This document shows positions 53,257-62,404 of a stretch of 64,000 bases of DNA, one piece after another. The stretch is from NCBI GenBank assembly GCA_002706335.1, contig PAKZ01000031.1, positions 148,698 to 212,697 of the forward strand, in the 5' to 3' direction. The position numbers were made by a program, and so were the translations under genes. Every line of letters starts with the position of its first letter. Position 1 is the first letter of the stretch. The stretch comes from Ahrensia sp. GTDB lineage: Bacteria > Pseudomonadota > Alphaproteobacteria > Rhizobiales > Rhizobiaceae. The notes below the pieces were generated by a model. That model saw nothing but the letters and a program-made list of their open reading frames with translations, was not told the origin of the DNA and did no database searches.

Positions 53257-54039
53257 CTACTCCGCCAGCACCGGCCGGGCGGTCGACCGTTGCTCCCGCG
53301 CGCTTGCGCGGCGCAGCGTCGCGATGCGGCGGCGCCATATCTCCGTGCGCATCGCCACCATGTGCAGGAAGAGGAACAGGGCCGTGAAGCCGAGCGCCAT
53401 GATCAGCAGCGGCCACAGAAGGCTCGGGTCGATTGTCGGGCCGTCCATGCGGAAGACGGCGGCGGGCTGGTGCAAGGTGTTCCACCAGTCGACCGAGAAC
53501 TTGATGATCGGGATGTTGATCGTGCCGATCAGCACGAGGATCGCCACCGGACGCGCTGCCTTGACCGGATCGTCCATGGCGCGCTGCAGCGCGATGATGC
53601 CGAGATACATCAGAAACAGCACGAACATAGACGTCAGCCGCGCGTCCCAGACCCACCATGTGCCCCACATGGGCTTGCCCCAGAGCGAGCCGGTGGCGAG
53701 CGCCAGGAAGGTAAAGGCCGCGCCGATGGGCGCGGCGGCCTTGATCGAGACATCGGCCAGCGGATGGCGCCAGATCAGCGTGCCGAGCGCCGAGACGGCC
53801 ATCACCATATAGCCCATCATCGCCAGCCATGCGGCGGGCACATGCACATACATGATGCGCACCGTGATGCCCTGCTGGTAATCTTCCGGCGCGGCGAAGG
53901 CCATGTAGAGGCCGACGATGAGCAACAGGGCGCTTACCCCGCCGAGCCAGGGCAGGATCTTCCCGGAATAGGAAAGATACCGCGTCGGATTGGCGAGAGC
54001 CGTGAAGCTGAAGCGGGCCGGTGCTGTCGTCTCACTCAT
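53257..54039 (-). CDS. ccmC: Haem exporter protein CcmC
   Basis: 260 residues with six predicted membrane helices. The haem-handling tryptophan-rich motif is GKPMWGTWWVWDARLTS (about 127-143), with flanking histidines in IMYVHVPAAW and FLFLHMVAM. CcmC transfers haem to CcmE. Its start at 54039 faces the 190-bp gap before the MarR gene, so it can no longer be co-transcribed with ccmAB from the ccmA promoter without crossing an opposing gene cassette. Confidence 0.95.
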   Translation of the reverse strand: MSETTAPARFSFTALANPTRYLSYSGKILPWLGGVSALLLIVGLYMAFAAPEDYQQGITVRIMYVHVPAAWLAMMGYMVMAVSALGTLIWRHPLADVSIKAAAPIGAAFTFLALATGSLWGKPMWGTWWVWDARLTSMFVLFLMYLGIIALQRAMDDPVKAARPVAILVLIGTINIPIIKFSVDWWNTLHQPAAVFRMDGPTIDPSLLWPLLIMALGFTALFLFLHMVAMRTEIWRRRIATLRRASAREQRSTARPVLAE

Positions 54040-54279
54040 GCGGGTTTCTTAATATGTTCCAGTCGCCTGTGCAATTGACCCCGGTCAATCCACGAAATCG
54101 TGAAGGCGGGCCGGCGGGCCGCGCATAGTCAGCCAAAGCGCCGAAAATATGGTCGGTGTCCGTAGCGTCGAAACGCCCCGGACACGTGCGGATTTTCCTT
54201 CACGCGGACTACCCGCTCTGTCCCGTCCGGCTTGCCGAAGTCCGTGCGACTGCGTGATCACGTGAACTGCATCGCCAGC

Positions 54280-54317
54280 TTGACAATTTCAGTCCGGGTT
54301 ATTACCTGCATATACAG
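54280..54317. promoter_or_regulatory. Promoter and first operator of the MarR cassette
   Basis: TTGACA (54280) is a good -35 element. CTGCATATACAG (54306-54317) lies 16 bp before the MarR start codon and is nearly palindromic. Exactly the same 12 bp recur at 54792-54803, just before the next gene. The pair reads as the binding sites of the encoded MarR regulator. Confidence 0.55.
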
Positions 54318-54333
54318 ATTAATCGATGGTGCC

Positions 54334-54774
54334 ATGGTTCTCGATCCTGTCAGCCCAGAAAATTGCATGAGCTACCGTCTGCGCCGTGCGGCGCGCGTGG
54401 CGGGGCGTGCCTATGATGAAGCCCTCAAGCCGGTCGGCCTCAGGAACACGCAGTTCACACTCCTTGGCGCGCTCGAAATTTCCGGCGCACAGTCGATCAA
54501 CGCCCTGGCCGCGCTGCTGGAAACGGATGCGACGACGCTCAACCGCAATCTCAACGTTCTGGAGAGACGGGGACTCGTTCGGCAGGGGCCGGAGATGCGC
54601 GACGGTCGCGTTCGAACCGTGGAAATAAGCGAACAAGGCCGTACCCTGTATTCCGAGGCCTTGCCGCTGTGGACGCAGGTTCAGTCGAACCTGGTCGCGT
54701 CCATCGGAAAGGACACGCATGCGCAATTGCTCGAAACGCTCCGCGAGTTGGAAGGCGCGCTAGATCACCTCTAA
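54334..54774 (+). CDS. MarR-family transcriptional regulator
   Basis: 146 residues with a winged helix-turn-helix (about 50-110): FTLLGALEISGAQSINALAA, LLETDATTLNRNLNVLERRG, then the wing MRDGRVRTVEIS. The start at 54334 is the first ATG behind a promoter-like region; 54367 (MSYRLRR) is also possible. It is probably autoregulated and controls the NmrA-like gene through the shared operator sequence. It belongs to an accessory segment inserted into the ccm cluster. Confidence 0.9.
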   Translation: MVLDPVSPENCMSYRLRRAARVAGRAYDEALKPVGLRNTQFTLLGALEISGAQSINALAALLETDATTLNRNLNVLERRGLVRQGPEMRDGRVRTVEISEQGRTLYSEALPLWTQVQSNLVASIGKDTHAQLLETLRELEGALDHL

Positions 54775-54791
54775 AAATTTTGTCCATCTAT

Positions 54792-54803
54792 CTGCATATA
54801 CAG
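54792..54803. promoter_or_regulatory. Second operator copy before the NmrA-like gene
   Basis: CTGCATATACAG again, 8 bp before the ATG at 54812. Including flanks (ATCTG...CAGGT here, ACCTG...CAGAT at 54304) the two sites look like inverted versions of each other, as expected for a dimeric regulator. Confidence 0.55.
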
Positions 54804-54811
54804 GTAAAATC

Positions 54812-55921
54812 ATGCGAAAACCGAGAATTGTGGTCACGAGCGCCGCGGGGCATACGGGTGGTCCCGCGGTGCTTGAACTCCTCAAGCGCGGCTATCCCGT
54901 TCGCGCATTCGTCTATCGTGAGGATCACCGGTCGGAAGCGCTGAAGGACGCCGGCGCGGAAATCTTCGTCGGCGATCTAAACGACATGCGTGATTTGCGA
55001 GACGCCATGAAAGACGTCCAGCGCGCCTATCATTGTCCGCCCTTCTCCTTCGGCTTGCTGCACAATGCCATGCTTTTCGCACTGGCTGCGGAGGAAGCCC
55101 GCCTGGAATGTGTGGTGCTGCTCAGTCAGTGGCAGCCGCACGAGATCCATCCCTCGATCGTCTCGCGTGAGCACTGGATCGCAAACAACATCTATCGCTG
55201 GATGCCGTCGGTAGAGGTCATCCACCTCAATCCCGGTCTGTTCGCCTTCACCTATCTGCTTGGACTGCCGGCCGCTTTCCATTTCGGAATGCTGCTGCTT
55301 CCCTATGGCGAATCGCGCAATGCGCCGGCGTCAAACGAGGATATCGGCCGTTGCGCGGCCGCCTTGCTCGACGACCCTTCTTCGCATTTCGGCAAGGACT
55401 ACCGGCCGACAGGTCCGCGCGTCATCACGCCGTATGATGTGGCATCCGACCTCTCGACGATCCTCGGGCGCAAGGTGGTCTATCGCAATGCCACATCGCG
55501 AATGTTTATGAAGGCCGCGATCGCGCAGGGGTTTCCGCTCTCCGAAATATCGCAGCTCCGTCACTACATCGCCGATCTCAATGCCGGCGCCTACGAACTC
55601 GGAGCGCCGACAAACGATGTCGAATTCCTGACAGGACGCCCACCGGAAACCTTCGCCGAAACGGCGCGCCGATATGTCGCCGACCCGAGGCTCATCCATC
55701 CGAAGCTGACGGTCGGATCCCGACAGGCTGCCGTTCTGATGCTCCTCAGGATGCTGCTTGTCCGCCCTCCCGATCTCGACCGATGGGAAGAACTCCAGGC
55801 TTATCCCAGGATCGCAAAGCCCGAGCCGGCGGTGCAATTCCCGGCGTGGGTCGCGTCCGCGGTGCAAGGCCGTCTTTATCTCCAGCAACCCATCCAGACC
55901 GCGGAAGGACACGCAAATTGA
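54812..55921 (+). CDS. NmrA-like NAD(P)-binding protein
   Basis: 369 residues. The N-terminal Rossmann motif is IVVTSAAGHTGGPAVLELLK, followed by VRAFVYREDHRSEALKDAGA and the strand EIFVGDLNDMRDL, typical of NmrA/HSCARG-like atypical short-chain dehydrogenases. The catalytic tyrosine pattern of classical enzymes is not evident, so it may be a redox sensor or a reductase. It lies 37 bp after the MarR gene and ends overlapping the DUF1330-like gene. It is probably under MarR control. Confidence 0.88.
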   Translation: MRKPRIVVTSAAGHTGGPAVLELLKRGYPVRAFVYREDHRSEALKDAGAEIFVGDLNDMRDLRDAMKDVQRAYHCPPFSFGLLHNAMLFALAAEEARLECVVLLSQWQPHEIHPSIVSREHWIANNIYRWMPSVEVIHLNPGLFAFTYLLGLPAAFHFGMLLLPYGESRNAPASNEDIGRCAAALLDDPSSHFGKDYRPTGPRVITPYDVASDLSTILGRKVVYRNATSRMFMKAAIAQGFPLSEISQLRHYIADLNAGAYELGAPTNDVEFLTGRPPETFAETARRYVADPRLIHPKLTVGSRQAAVLMLLRMLLVRPPDLDRWEELQAYPRIAKPEPAVQFPAWVASAVQGRLYLQQPIQTAEGHAN

Positions 55922-55929
55922 GCGCTCTC

Positions 55930-56211
55930 ATGATCTCGACCGTTGAAATCACCGACGGCAAGGCCTTTGCCGACTACATGAACCGGACCCAGGCAATCGC
56001 GTCCAAATATGGCGCGGAACTGCTTTTCCGGGGCAAGGCGACTGCGGCACTCGCTGGCGACCAGCCCGGCGGAACGCTCATTGTCGCCGTCCGTTTCCCC
56101 GATATGGCGGCTCTCCTGGCATGGAACCGGAGTCCGGAATATGCCGAAATCGTCCCGCTGCGCGAAGAGGCGTCGCGACAGGTAATGACAGCCTATTCCG
56201 AGACGGCGTGA
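55930..56211 (+). CDS. DUF1330 family protein
   Basis: 93 residues of the dimeric ferredoxin-like fold: MISTVEITDGKAFADYMNRT, then YGAELLFRGKATAALAG and VAVRFPDMAALLAWNRSPEY, the DUF1330 pattern. A start at the TTG (55918) that overlaps the previous stop codon is also possible. It is the third gene of the MarR cassette and likely works on the same unknown substrate as the NmrA-like protein. Confidence 0.9.
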   Translation: MISTVEITDGKAFADYMNRTQAIASKYGAELLFRGKATAALAGDQPGGTLIVAVRFPDMAALLAWNRSPEYAEIVPLREEASRQVMTAYSETA

Positions 56212-56221
56212 GTTCCTTTCG

Positions 56222-56345
56222 GCTCGAACGCGCCCTTGGTGTCGCACCGGCGATGAAGGGATCGGAAACTGTGTTCATCAGCAGGAAAGGCCGGGTGAAG
56301 CGCCGGGGGTCCCGTCGGGCACAGGCGGCCATTGCGCCAAACATG
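56222..56345 (-). pseudogene. Remnants of a second ccmB 3' end and, apparently, of a phyH tail
   Basis: On the minus strand 56276-56345 encodes MFGAMAACARRDPRRFTRPF plus LLM, which aligns without gaps larger than one residue to the CcmB segment at 57388-57460 (IFGVMAAYGAVENPAPFTQP...). The DNA shares a 16-nt exact run (CATCAGCAGGAAAGGC) and further blocks. Directly beyond it, 56224-56237 shares TCGAACGCGCCCTT exactly with the phyH tail (56431-56444), and one frame reads KGAFEP like the KGAFDP of that protein. The order ccmB'-phyH' repeats the intact ccmB-phyH order, as expected for a decayed tandem duplication. Confidence 0.65.
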
Positions 56346-56366
56346 GTCGGTGCCCCGGGTCCGATG

Positions 56367-57158
56367 TCAGAATGTCAGTGCGCACGCCTTTCGAATCGCG
56401 ACTTGCACCGGCGAGGGCGGCAGGGCCGGATCGAACGCGCCCTTAGGCAGCAGCGGCGGCTGCGCCATGAAGCGCGGCTCAGCGCCCCTGTGCGGCTGCG
56501 CGGCATGGACGATGAACGGATGGCACAGATAGACGGTGCCTGCCGCGCCCGTCGCCAGCGCGACCTCGCAATCGGCGGTCGAGGCATACCCGTCTCGCGA
56601 GAGTTGCCCTAGCGTCATGCCCGCCTCGCCGAAAGGCAGAAGCGTGCGCGCGATGGTCGCGTGCGAACCCTTGCGTATCCGCGTCGGCGCGTCGTCGGGA
56701 CCGACATCGGAGAACAGAAACAGCATCAAGAGGGCGCGGCCACTGCTCGTCACATTCGCGCGCCATTGCATGAAATCCGGACTGTCCGTCGCGAAGCTCA
56801 TGTCGACATGCCAGCCGTCGTCTCCCGGTGGCTGCGGGGAGGGGAAGCGGATCGGGAAGGTGCCCAATCCGTTCGGAGCGATCCAGCGACCTTCTCCCGC
56901 GAGAAGGTCATAGGCTTCGTGGAGAACCGCCGTATTGGCGGCTTCGACGAAAGGAGGGGAGGACATGAATCCGACCCTCACGACGGGCCGGGTCCAGTCT
57001 TCAGGCTCGTCCGGCGACAGGCCGGTCGCCATCCACAATTCCTCGCGACAGCGTGCCGCGAGATCCGCGCCGAATGCGTGCTCGATCTTGATGTAGCTGT
57101 CTTCGATGAACCGCCGGGCCCGGTCTTCCGCCGGTCCGGCCTGTGTCGCATGCGTCAT
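56367..57158 (-). CDS. Phytanoyl-CoA dioxygenase-family (PhyH) oxygenase
   Basis: 263 residues of the Fe(II)/2-oxoglutarate oxygenase fold. The iron ligands fit WHVDMSF (His116-x-Asp118) and the distal His in HPFIVHAAQPH (about 215); an Arg for 2-oxoglutarate follows in RGAEPRF. The N-terminal region IEDSYIKIEHAFGADLA is usual for the family. The substrate is unknown. It lies on the minus strand within the accessory segment, 154 bp downstream of ccmB. Confidence 0.88.
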   Translation of the reverse strand: MTHATQAGPAEDRARRFIEDSYIKIEHAFGADLAARCREELWMATGLSPDEPEDWTRPVVRVGFMSSPPFVEAANTAVLHEAYDLLAGEGRWIAPNGLGTFPIRFPSPQPPGDDGWHVDMSFATDSPDFMQWRANVTSSGRALLMLFLFSDVGPDDAPTRIRKGSHATIARTLLPFGEAGMTLGQLSRDGYASTADCEVALATGAAGTVYLCHPFIVHAAQPHRGAEPRFMAQPPLLPKGAFDPALPPSPVQVAIRKACALTF

Positions 57159-57312
57159 GTATTATTCTCCGTTCGGCCTCCGTTTGGGCGGGGCCGTCAT
57201 GATCCGATGGTGAAGCGGCGCAAAGCGCCGGGGTTGTCAGATCAGCGGGAAGAATGTGGACATGAACATCATGGCAACAGCCTAAGCGGTGGCAATTTCA
57301 GCTGCAAGCGCC

Positions 57313-57978
57313 TCAGTCGCTCGACGCCTTCAGCGCCGCGCCGGCCGCCAGCGGACCGAGAACGGCGAAGAAGAGGGTCAGGGCGCACATCAGCAGGAAA
57401 GGCTGGGTGAAGGGCGCCGGGTTCTCTACCGCTCCATAGGCGGCCATCACGCCAAAAATAAGGACGGGGATGACGAAGGGCAGTACCAGGACCGAGACGA
57501 GAAGCCCGCCGCGCGGCAGGGCGACGGCCAGCGCCGCGCCGGTCGCGCCTATGAAGGTGATGGCGGGCGTTCCCGCGAGAAGCGTCGCCGTCGTCGCGAG
57601 GATGCCTGCCGGCTCCATGTTCATCAGCAGCCCCAGCGCCGGCGAGACGATCACCAGCGGCAGACCGGTCGTCAGCCAGTGGGCGATGCATTTCGCGAAG
57701 ACGGTCAGCGCCAGCGGATGCTCGTGGTTCTGCAGGATCAATATGTCGAGCGAGCCGTCCTCGCGGTCGGCCTGAAACAGCCGGTCGAGGCCGAGCAGCG
57801 AGGCGAGCAGCGCGCCGATCCACAGGATCGCCGGGCCGATGCGGGCGAGCAGGTTCAGATCCGGTCCGACGCCGAAAGGCACCACGGCGATGACCGCCAG
57901 GAAAAACAGGATGCCGATCAGCATCCCCCCGCCGGCTCGCACGCCGAGCCGGATATCGCGCAGGATGAGGGATATCAT
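57313..57978 (-). CDS. ccmB: Haem exporter permease CcmB
   Basis: 221 residues with six predicted membrane helices. Family segments are the start MISLILRDIRLGVRAGGGML, then LFQADREDGSLDILIL and GLPLVIVSPALGLLMNM. With CcmA and CcmC it forms the complex that releases holo-CcmE. It overlaps ccmA by 4 nt (ATGA). The end (PFTQPFLLMCALTLFF) is duplicated in the remnant at 56276-56345. Here ccmC is not the next gene; it lies 3.3 kb away. Confidence 0.94.
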   Translation of the reverse strand: MISLILRDIRLGVRAGGGMLIGILFFLAVIAVVPFGVGPDLNLLARIGPAILWIGALLASLLGLDRLFQADREDGSLDILILQNHEHPLALTVFAKCIAHWLTTGLPLVIVSPALGLLMNMEPAGILATTATLLAGTPAITFIGATGAALAVALPRGGLLVSVLVLPFVIPVLIFGVMAAYGAVENPAPFTQPFLLMCALTLFFAVLGPLAAGAALKASSD

Positions 57979-58586
57979 GCCGCGACCGCCCCGCTGAATT
58001 CGAGCCGCTTCATTCCGTCGACGCGGATCGGCAGATGGGTCGCGGCGACGACGATGCCGCCGCCTTCCATATGCTCGCGCACCAGTTCGGCGAAATGCAG
58101 CTCCGACGCCGCGTCGAGGCCCGAGGTCGGCTCGTCCAGCAGCCAGACCGGGCGGTGGCTGACCAGGAGCTTGGCGATGGAGACGCGGCGGCGCTGGCCG
58201 GTGGACAGATAGGAAAAGGGCAGGTCGCGCGTATGCGCCAGCCCGATACGGTCGAGCGCCGCGTCGACATCGAGCGCCGGGCGGCCGCAGAAGCTTTGCC
58301 AGAAGGAAAGGTTCTCGAAGACCGAGAGCGCCGGTTTCATCGCGTTGATCGGCCCGAGATAATGCGAGGCCGACGGCACGTCCGGCCACTCGTTTGTTTC
58401 CTCCAGCACGGCCGTTCCCGAAGAGGGGCGCAGCAGGCCGGCGATCGCGCGGACCAGCGTGGACTTGCCGGCGCCGTTCGGCCCGGTCACCAGCAATCCC
58501 TCGCCGTCGCGCAACGCGAAGGTGATCGCTTCGAAGATCGGCCCGGAACCGCGGTCCGCGCCAAGATCGGTGACGACGAGCTTCAT
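57975..58586 (-). CDS. ccmA: Haem exporter ATPase CcmA
   Basis: 203 residues, a short ABC ATPase. Walker A is GPNGAGKSTLVRAIAG, the signature is LSTGQRRRVSIAK and Walker B is PVWLLDEPTSGLD. The start at 58586 (MKLVVTDL) is preferred over the longer frame. It is the first gene of the ccm transcript, divergent from acnA with 300 bp between them. Confidence 0.95.
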   Translation of the reverse strand: MKLVVTDLGADRGSGPIFEAITFALRDGEGLLVTGPNGAGKSTLVRAIAGLLRPSSGTAVLEETNEWPDVPSASHYLGPINAMKPALSVFENLSFWQSFCGRPALDVDAALDRIGLAHTRDLPFSYLSTGQRRRVSIAKLLVSHRPVWLLDEPTSGLDAASELHFAELVREHMEGGGIVVAATHLPIRVDGMKRLEFSGAVAA

Positions 58587-58886
58587 GGTTTCCCCTGTTT
58601 CGCCGGGCATGTCGCATGGTTTGCGCCAAACAGGCAATAACCCGCGCTTTTTTGCCCCTCGGCGGTCTGGAATCGTTCAAAAAACTGATCTATATCGCTG
58701 TTGCAACGCACCAGCGGCCGGTGTGGAACATATTGAGCCGACCGAATTGTCGGGCCTCTTCGTGTGGTCTGGCAGGGACGGACAGCGGAAATGGCCGCAC
58801 CCGCATCTTCACGGGCGCAACTTTGTGCGCCAATGCGGAAGAGTTCGTCCCTTGCAAGGCAACCCGAACTCGAAAGGTGAATTCCC
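58587..58886. other. Divergent promoter region between ccmA and acnA
   Basis: 300 bp that must contain promoters for both genes. No clear operator, hairpin or small gene was recognised; open frames here are short and lack start signals. Confidence 0.5.
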
Positions 58887-61577
58887 GTGTCAAACATCGA
58901 CAGCTTCAAATGCCGCAAGACGCTCAATGTCGGCGGCAAGGACTATGTCTATTACAGCCTCGCCGAAGCCGAAAAGAACGGCCTCGAAGGTATTTCCAAA
59001 CTGCCCTATTCGATGAAGGTTCTGCTTGAGAACCTGCTGCGCAACGAGGATGGCAACTCCGTCAAGAAGGCCGACATCCAGGCCGTCGCCGCCTGGCTCA
59101 ACGACAAGGGCTCGGCCGGCTACGAGATCGCCTATCGCCCGGCGCGCGTCCTGATGCAGGACTTCACCGGCGTTCCGGCCGTCGTCGATCTGGCCGCGAT
59201 GCGCGACGCGATGGTGTCGCTCGGCGGCGACCCGAAGAAGATCAACCCGCTGGTTCCCGTCGATCTCGTCATCGACCATTCCGTCATCGTCGACGAGTTC
59301 GGCACGCCAATGGCCTTCGCCCACAATGTGGAGAAGGAATATGAGCGCAATGGCGAGCGCTACCGCTTCCTCAAATGGGGCCAGCAGGCGTTCGAGAACT
59401 TCCGCGTCGTGCCGCCCGGCACCGGCATCTGCCATCAGGTAAACCTCGAATATCTCGGCCAGACCGTCTGGACCAGGGAAGAGGGTGGCGACACCATCGC
59501 CTATCCGGACACCTGCGTTGGCACCGATTCGCACACCACGATGATCAACGGTCTCGGCGTTCTCGGCTGGGGCGTCGGCGGTATCGAGGCAGAGGCCGCG
59601 ATGCTCGGCCAGCCGATCTCCATGCTGCTGCCGGAAGTCATCGGCTTCAAGCTGACCGGCAAGATGAAGGAAGGCGTCACCGCCACCGACCTCGTGCTGA
59701 CCGTCGTGCAGATGCTGCGCCAGAAGGGCGTCGTCGGCAAATTCGTCGAATTCTATGGCGACGGCCTCGATTATCTGACGCTGGCCGACGCTGCCACCAT
59801 CGGCAATATGGGTCCGGAATATGGCGCGACCTGCGGCTTCTTCCCGATCGATTCGGAAACGCTGAACTATCTCAACATGACCGGCCGCGAGGCCGACCGC
59901 ATCGCGCTGGTCGAGGCCTATGCGAAGGAGCAGGGCATGTATCGCGAGACCGGTTCGGCCGAGCCGGTCTTCACCGACACGCTGGAACTCGATCTCGGCG
60001 ACGTCGTCCCGTCCATGGCCGGCCCGAAGCGTCCGGAAGGCCGCCAGGCGCTGGAAACCGTCGGCGCGAAGTTCCGCGAAGCCTTCGAGAAGGAATACAA
60101 GAAGAACCCGGCCGAACTCGACAAGCGCTACGCCGTCGAGGGCGAGGATTACGATCTCGGCAATGGCGACGTCGCCATCGCCGCCATCACCTCCTGCACC
60201 AACACGTCGAACCCGTCGGTTCTGATCGGCGCCGGTCTCGTCGCCAAGAAGGCGAATGAGCTGGGCCTAAAGCAGAAGCCCTGGGTGAAGACGTCGCTGG
60301 CGCCCGGATCGCAGGTCGTCGCCGAATATCTGGGGAATTCCGGCCTGCAGAAGGAGCTCGACCAGATCGGCTTCAACCTCGTCGGCTTCGGCTGCACGAC
60401 CTGCATCGGCAACTCCGGCCCGCTCAACGCGCCGATCTCCAAGACGATCAACGACAAGGGCCTGATCGCCTCGGGCGTTCTGTCGGGCAACCGCAACTTC
60501 GAGGGCCGCATCTCGCCCGACGTGCAGGCGAACTATCTCGCCTCGCCGCCGCTGGTCGTCGCCTATGCGCTCGCCGGCACGGTCAATATCGACCTGACCA
60601 ACGAGCCGATCGGCCAGGACAAAAACGGCAACGACGTCTACCTGAAGGACATCTGGCCCTCCAACAAGGAGATCCAGGACTTCATCGCCAAATATGTCAC
60701 GCGCGAGATCTTCCAGAAGAAATATGCCGACGTGTTCAAAGGCGACGAGAACTGGCAGGCAGTGCAGGTGCCGGCGGGCCAGACCTATGCCTGGGACGAT
60801 GCCTCGACCTATGTGCAGAACCCGCCTTACTTCGTCGGCATGGGCAAGTCCGCCGGCGAAATCTCCGACATCAAGGATGCCCGCATCCTCGGCCTGTTCG
60901 GCGACAAGATCACTACCGACCACATCTCTCCGGCCGGTTCGATCAAGGCGCAGTCGCCGGCCGGTTCCTATCTGATGGATCACGGCGTCGGCGTGGCGGA
61001 CTTCAACCAGTACGGCACGCGCCGCGGCAACCATGAGGTCATGATGCGCGGCACCTTCGCCAATATCCGCATCCGCAACCACATGCTGGGCGAGAACGGG
61101 CGCGAGGGCGGCTACACGATCCACTATCCGACCAAGGAAGAGATGCCGATCTACGACGCCGCGATGAAGTACAAGGAAGAGGGACGTCCGCTGGTCATCT
61201 TCGCCGGCGGCGAATACGGCAACGGATCGTCGCGCGACTGGGCGGCCAAGGGCACCAACCTGCTCGGCGTCAAGGCGGTCATCGCGCAGTCCTTCGAGCG
61301 CATCCACCGCTCCAACCTGGTCGGCATGGGCGTCGTTCCCTTCGTGCTGGAGGAAGGCACGTCGTGGCAGTCGCTCGGCCTGAAGGGCGACGAGACCGTC
61401 ACCATCGAGGGCCTCGAAACCGTCAAGCCGCGCCAGAAAGTGATCGCCAAGATCACCTATGCCGACGGCGAAACGAAGGACGTGCCGCTGATCTGCCGCG
61501 TCGATACGGCCGACGAGATCGGCTACCTCAACAATGGCGGCATCCTGCAGACGGTGCTGCGCGATCTGGCGGCGTAA
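58887..61577 (+). CDS. acnA: Aconitate hydratase A
   Basis: 896 residues, GTG start behind AAAGGTG. The three iron-sulfur cysteines are in [10 protein letters not shown] (one) and [14 protein letters not shown] (two). Other signatures are the [20 protein letters not shown] segment and, in the swivel domain, [16 protein letters not shown]. It isomerises citrate to isocitrate. The length and order are standard for the AcnA/IRP type. It ends at a terminator shared with the convergent gene. Confidence 0.97.
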   Translation: MSNIDSFKCRKTLNVGGKDYVYYSLAEAEKNGLEGISKLPYSMKVLLENLLRNEDGNSVKKADIQAVAAWLNDKGSAGYEIAYRPARVLMQDFTGVPAVVDLAAMRDAMVSLGGDPKKINPLVPVDLVIDHSVIVDEFGTPMAFAHNVEKEYERNGERYRFLKWGQQAFENFRVVPPGTGICHQVNLEYLGQTVWTREEGGDTIAYPDTCVGTDSHTTMINGLGVLGWGVGGIEAEAAMLGQPISMLLPEVIGFKLTGKMKEGVTATDLVLTVVQMLRQKGVVGKFVEFYGDGLDYLTLADAATIGNMGPEYGATCGFFPIDSETLNYLNMTGREADRIALVEAYAKEQGMYRETGSAEPVFTDTLELDLGDVVPSMAGPKRPEGRQALETVGAKFREAFEKEYKKNPAELDKRYAVEGEDYDLGNGDVAIAAITSCTNTSNPSVLIGAGLVAKKANELGLKQKPWVKTSLAPGSQVVAEYLGNSGLQKELDQIGFNLVGFGCTTCIGNSGPLNAPISKTINDKGLIASGVLSGNRNFEGRISPDVQANYLASPPLVVAYALAGTVNIDLTNEPIGQDKNGNDVYLKDIWPSNKEIQDFIAKYVTREIFQKKYADVFKGDENWQAVQVPAGQTYAWDDASTYVQNPPYFVGMGKSAGEISDIKDARILGLFGDKITTDHISPAGSIKAQSPAGSYLMDHGVGVADFNQYGTRRGNHEVMMRGTFANIRIRNHMLGENGREGGYTIHYPTKEEMPIYDAAMKYKEEGRPLVIFAGGEYGNGSSRDWAAKGTNLLGVKAVIAQSFERIHRSNLVGMGVVPFVLEEGTSWQSLGLKGDETVTIEGLETVKPRQKVIAKITYADGETKDVPLICRVDTADEIGYLNNGGILQTVLRDLAA

Positions 61578-61606
61578 GCTGGCAGATTATATCGCTGGAA
61601 ATGACG

Positions 61607-61639
61607 AACCCGCCGGGCTGGAAGGTCTGGCGGGTTTTA
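61607..61639. terminator. Terminator between acnA and the ClpP-like gene
   Basis: AACCCGCC and GGCGGGTT form an 8-bp stem (61607-61636) with a 14-nt loop and a TTTT run for the rightward transcript. It touches the stop codon of the convergent gene and may serve both directions. Confidence 0.8.
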
Positions 61640-62404
61640 TTGTGCCGCAGCCTCCGCCACCGCGCTCCCGCCGGTCAGCCGAAGCGTGCGCATTTCGTCC
61701 GGCGTGAGATAGTGCAGACGGTTCGGCGGCGTTTCCATCGCCAGCGTCCACAGCGCCGGGTCGACATGCATGGCTTCGAGATAGCGCTGGATACGCGCCG
61801 TCGTCGTCTGTGCGCTCGCTATTGCGCTGGCCGGGTCTCGCTCGTCATTGCCGGGCGCGAAGACCTGATGCACCCCGAGGGTTGCCCCGGTCTCGGCGGT
61901 CCGCTGGATGCCGCCGGCAAAGGCCAGCGGGCAGGAGGACGCGCACAGCGCGCCCTTTTTCACGACAGTCTCGTAGCCGCGGTCGCGGATCGACTGGCCG
62001 ATGGCGAGCGCGTCGTGAACCGAGCCGCCCGGCGAATCGAGCCGAACCCGCGTCACATACTCGCCGATACGGGCGATCTCCTCGCCGAAACGGTCGGCGG
62101 AACCAACGCCGATCGTCCCGGTCAGCGACAGCGTTCCGCCCGGTTCGAGTGCGATCGCCAGTTGCTGGCGCAGCGTCTCTCGTGGTGTCTCGACGTCGCC
62201 CGGAAGCGGCTCGCCGTCCTCGGTCAGGCCGGGCAGGACGGGTTCGACGCCCGGCTCGGCCAGTTCGGCGAGTGCGTTTTCCCGCGCCAGTTCGCGATAG
62301 TCGAAGGCGAGCGTCGCCGCGACGCCGACAACGAGGCCGTAAAACACCGCCTTGAGGACCCGGCCCTGGTCGTAGCGGCGGAGGAGGCCGGTGACCGCCG
62401 GCAT
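61637..62404 (-). CDS. COG3904-type ClpP-like periplasmic protein
   Basis: 255 residues. An N-terminal membrane segment (about 18-36) is followed by a ClpP/crotonase-like domain with RVRLDSPGGSVHDALAIGQS and ALCASSCPLAFAGGIQRT, where the serine of the SSC motif would be the nucleophile (about residue 155). Proteins of this type are predicted membrane-bound, outward-facing serine proteases. The start overlaps the stop codon of the upstream membrane protein by one base, so the two are coupled. Activity is not proven by the sequence. Confidence 0.85.
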   Translation of the reverse strand: MPAVTGLLRRYDQGRVLKAVFYGLVVGVAATLAFDYRELARENALAELAEPGVEPVLPGLTEDGEPLPGDVETPRETLRQQLAIALEPGGTLSLTGTIGVGSADRFGEEIARIGEYVTRVRLDSPGGSVHDALAIGQSIRDRGYETVVKKGALCASSCPLAFAGGIQRTAETGATLGVHQVFAPGNDERDPASAIASAQTTTARIQRYLEAMHVDPALWTLAMETPPNRLHYLTPDEMRTLRLTGGSAVAEAAAQ

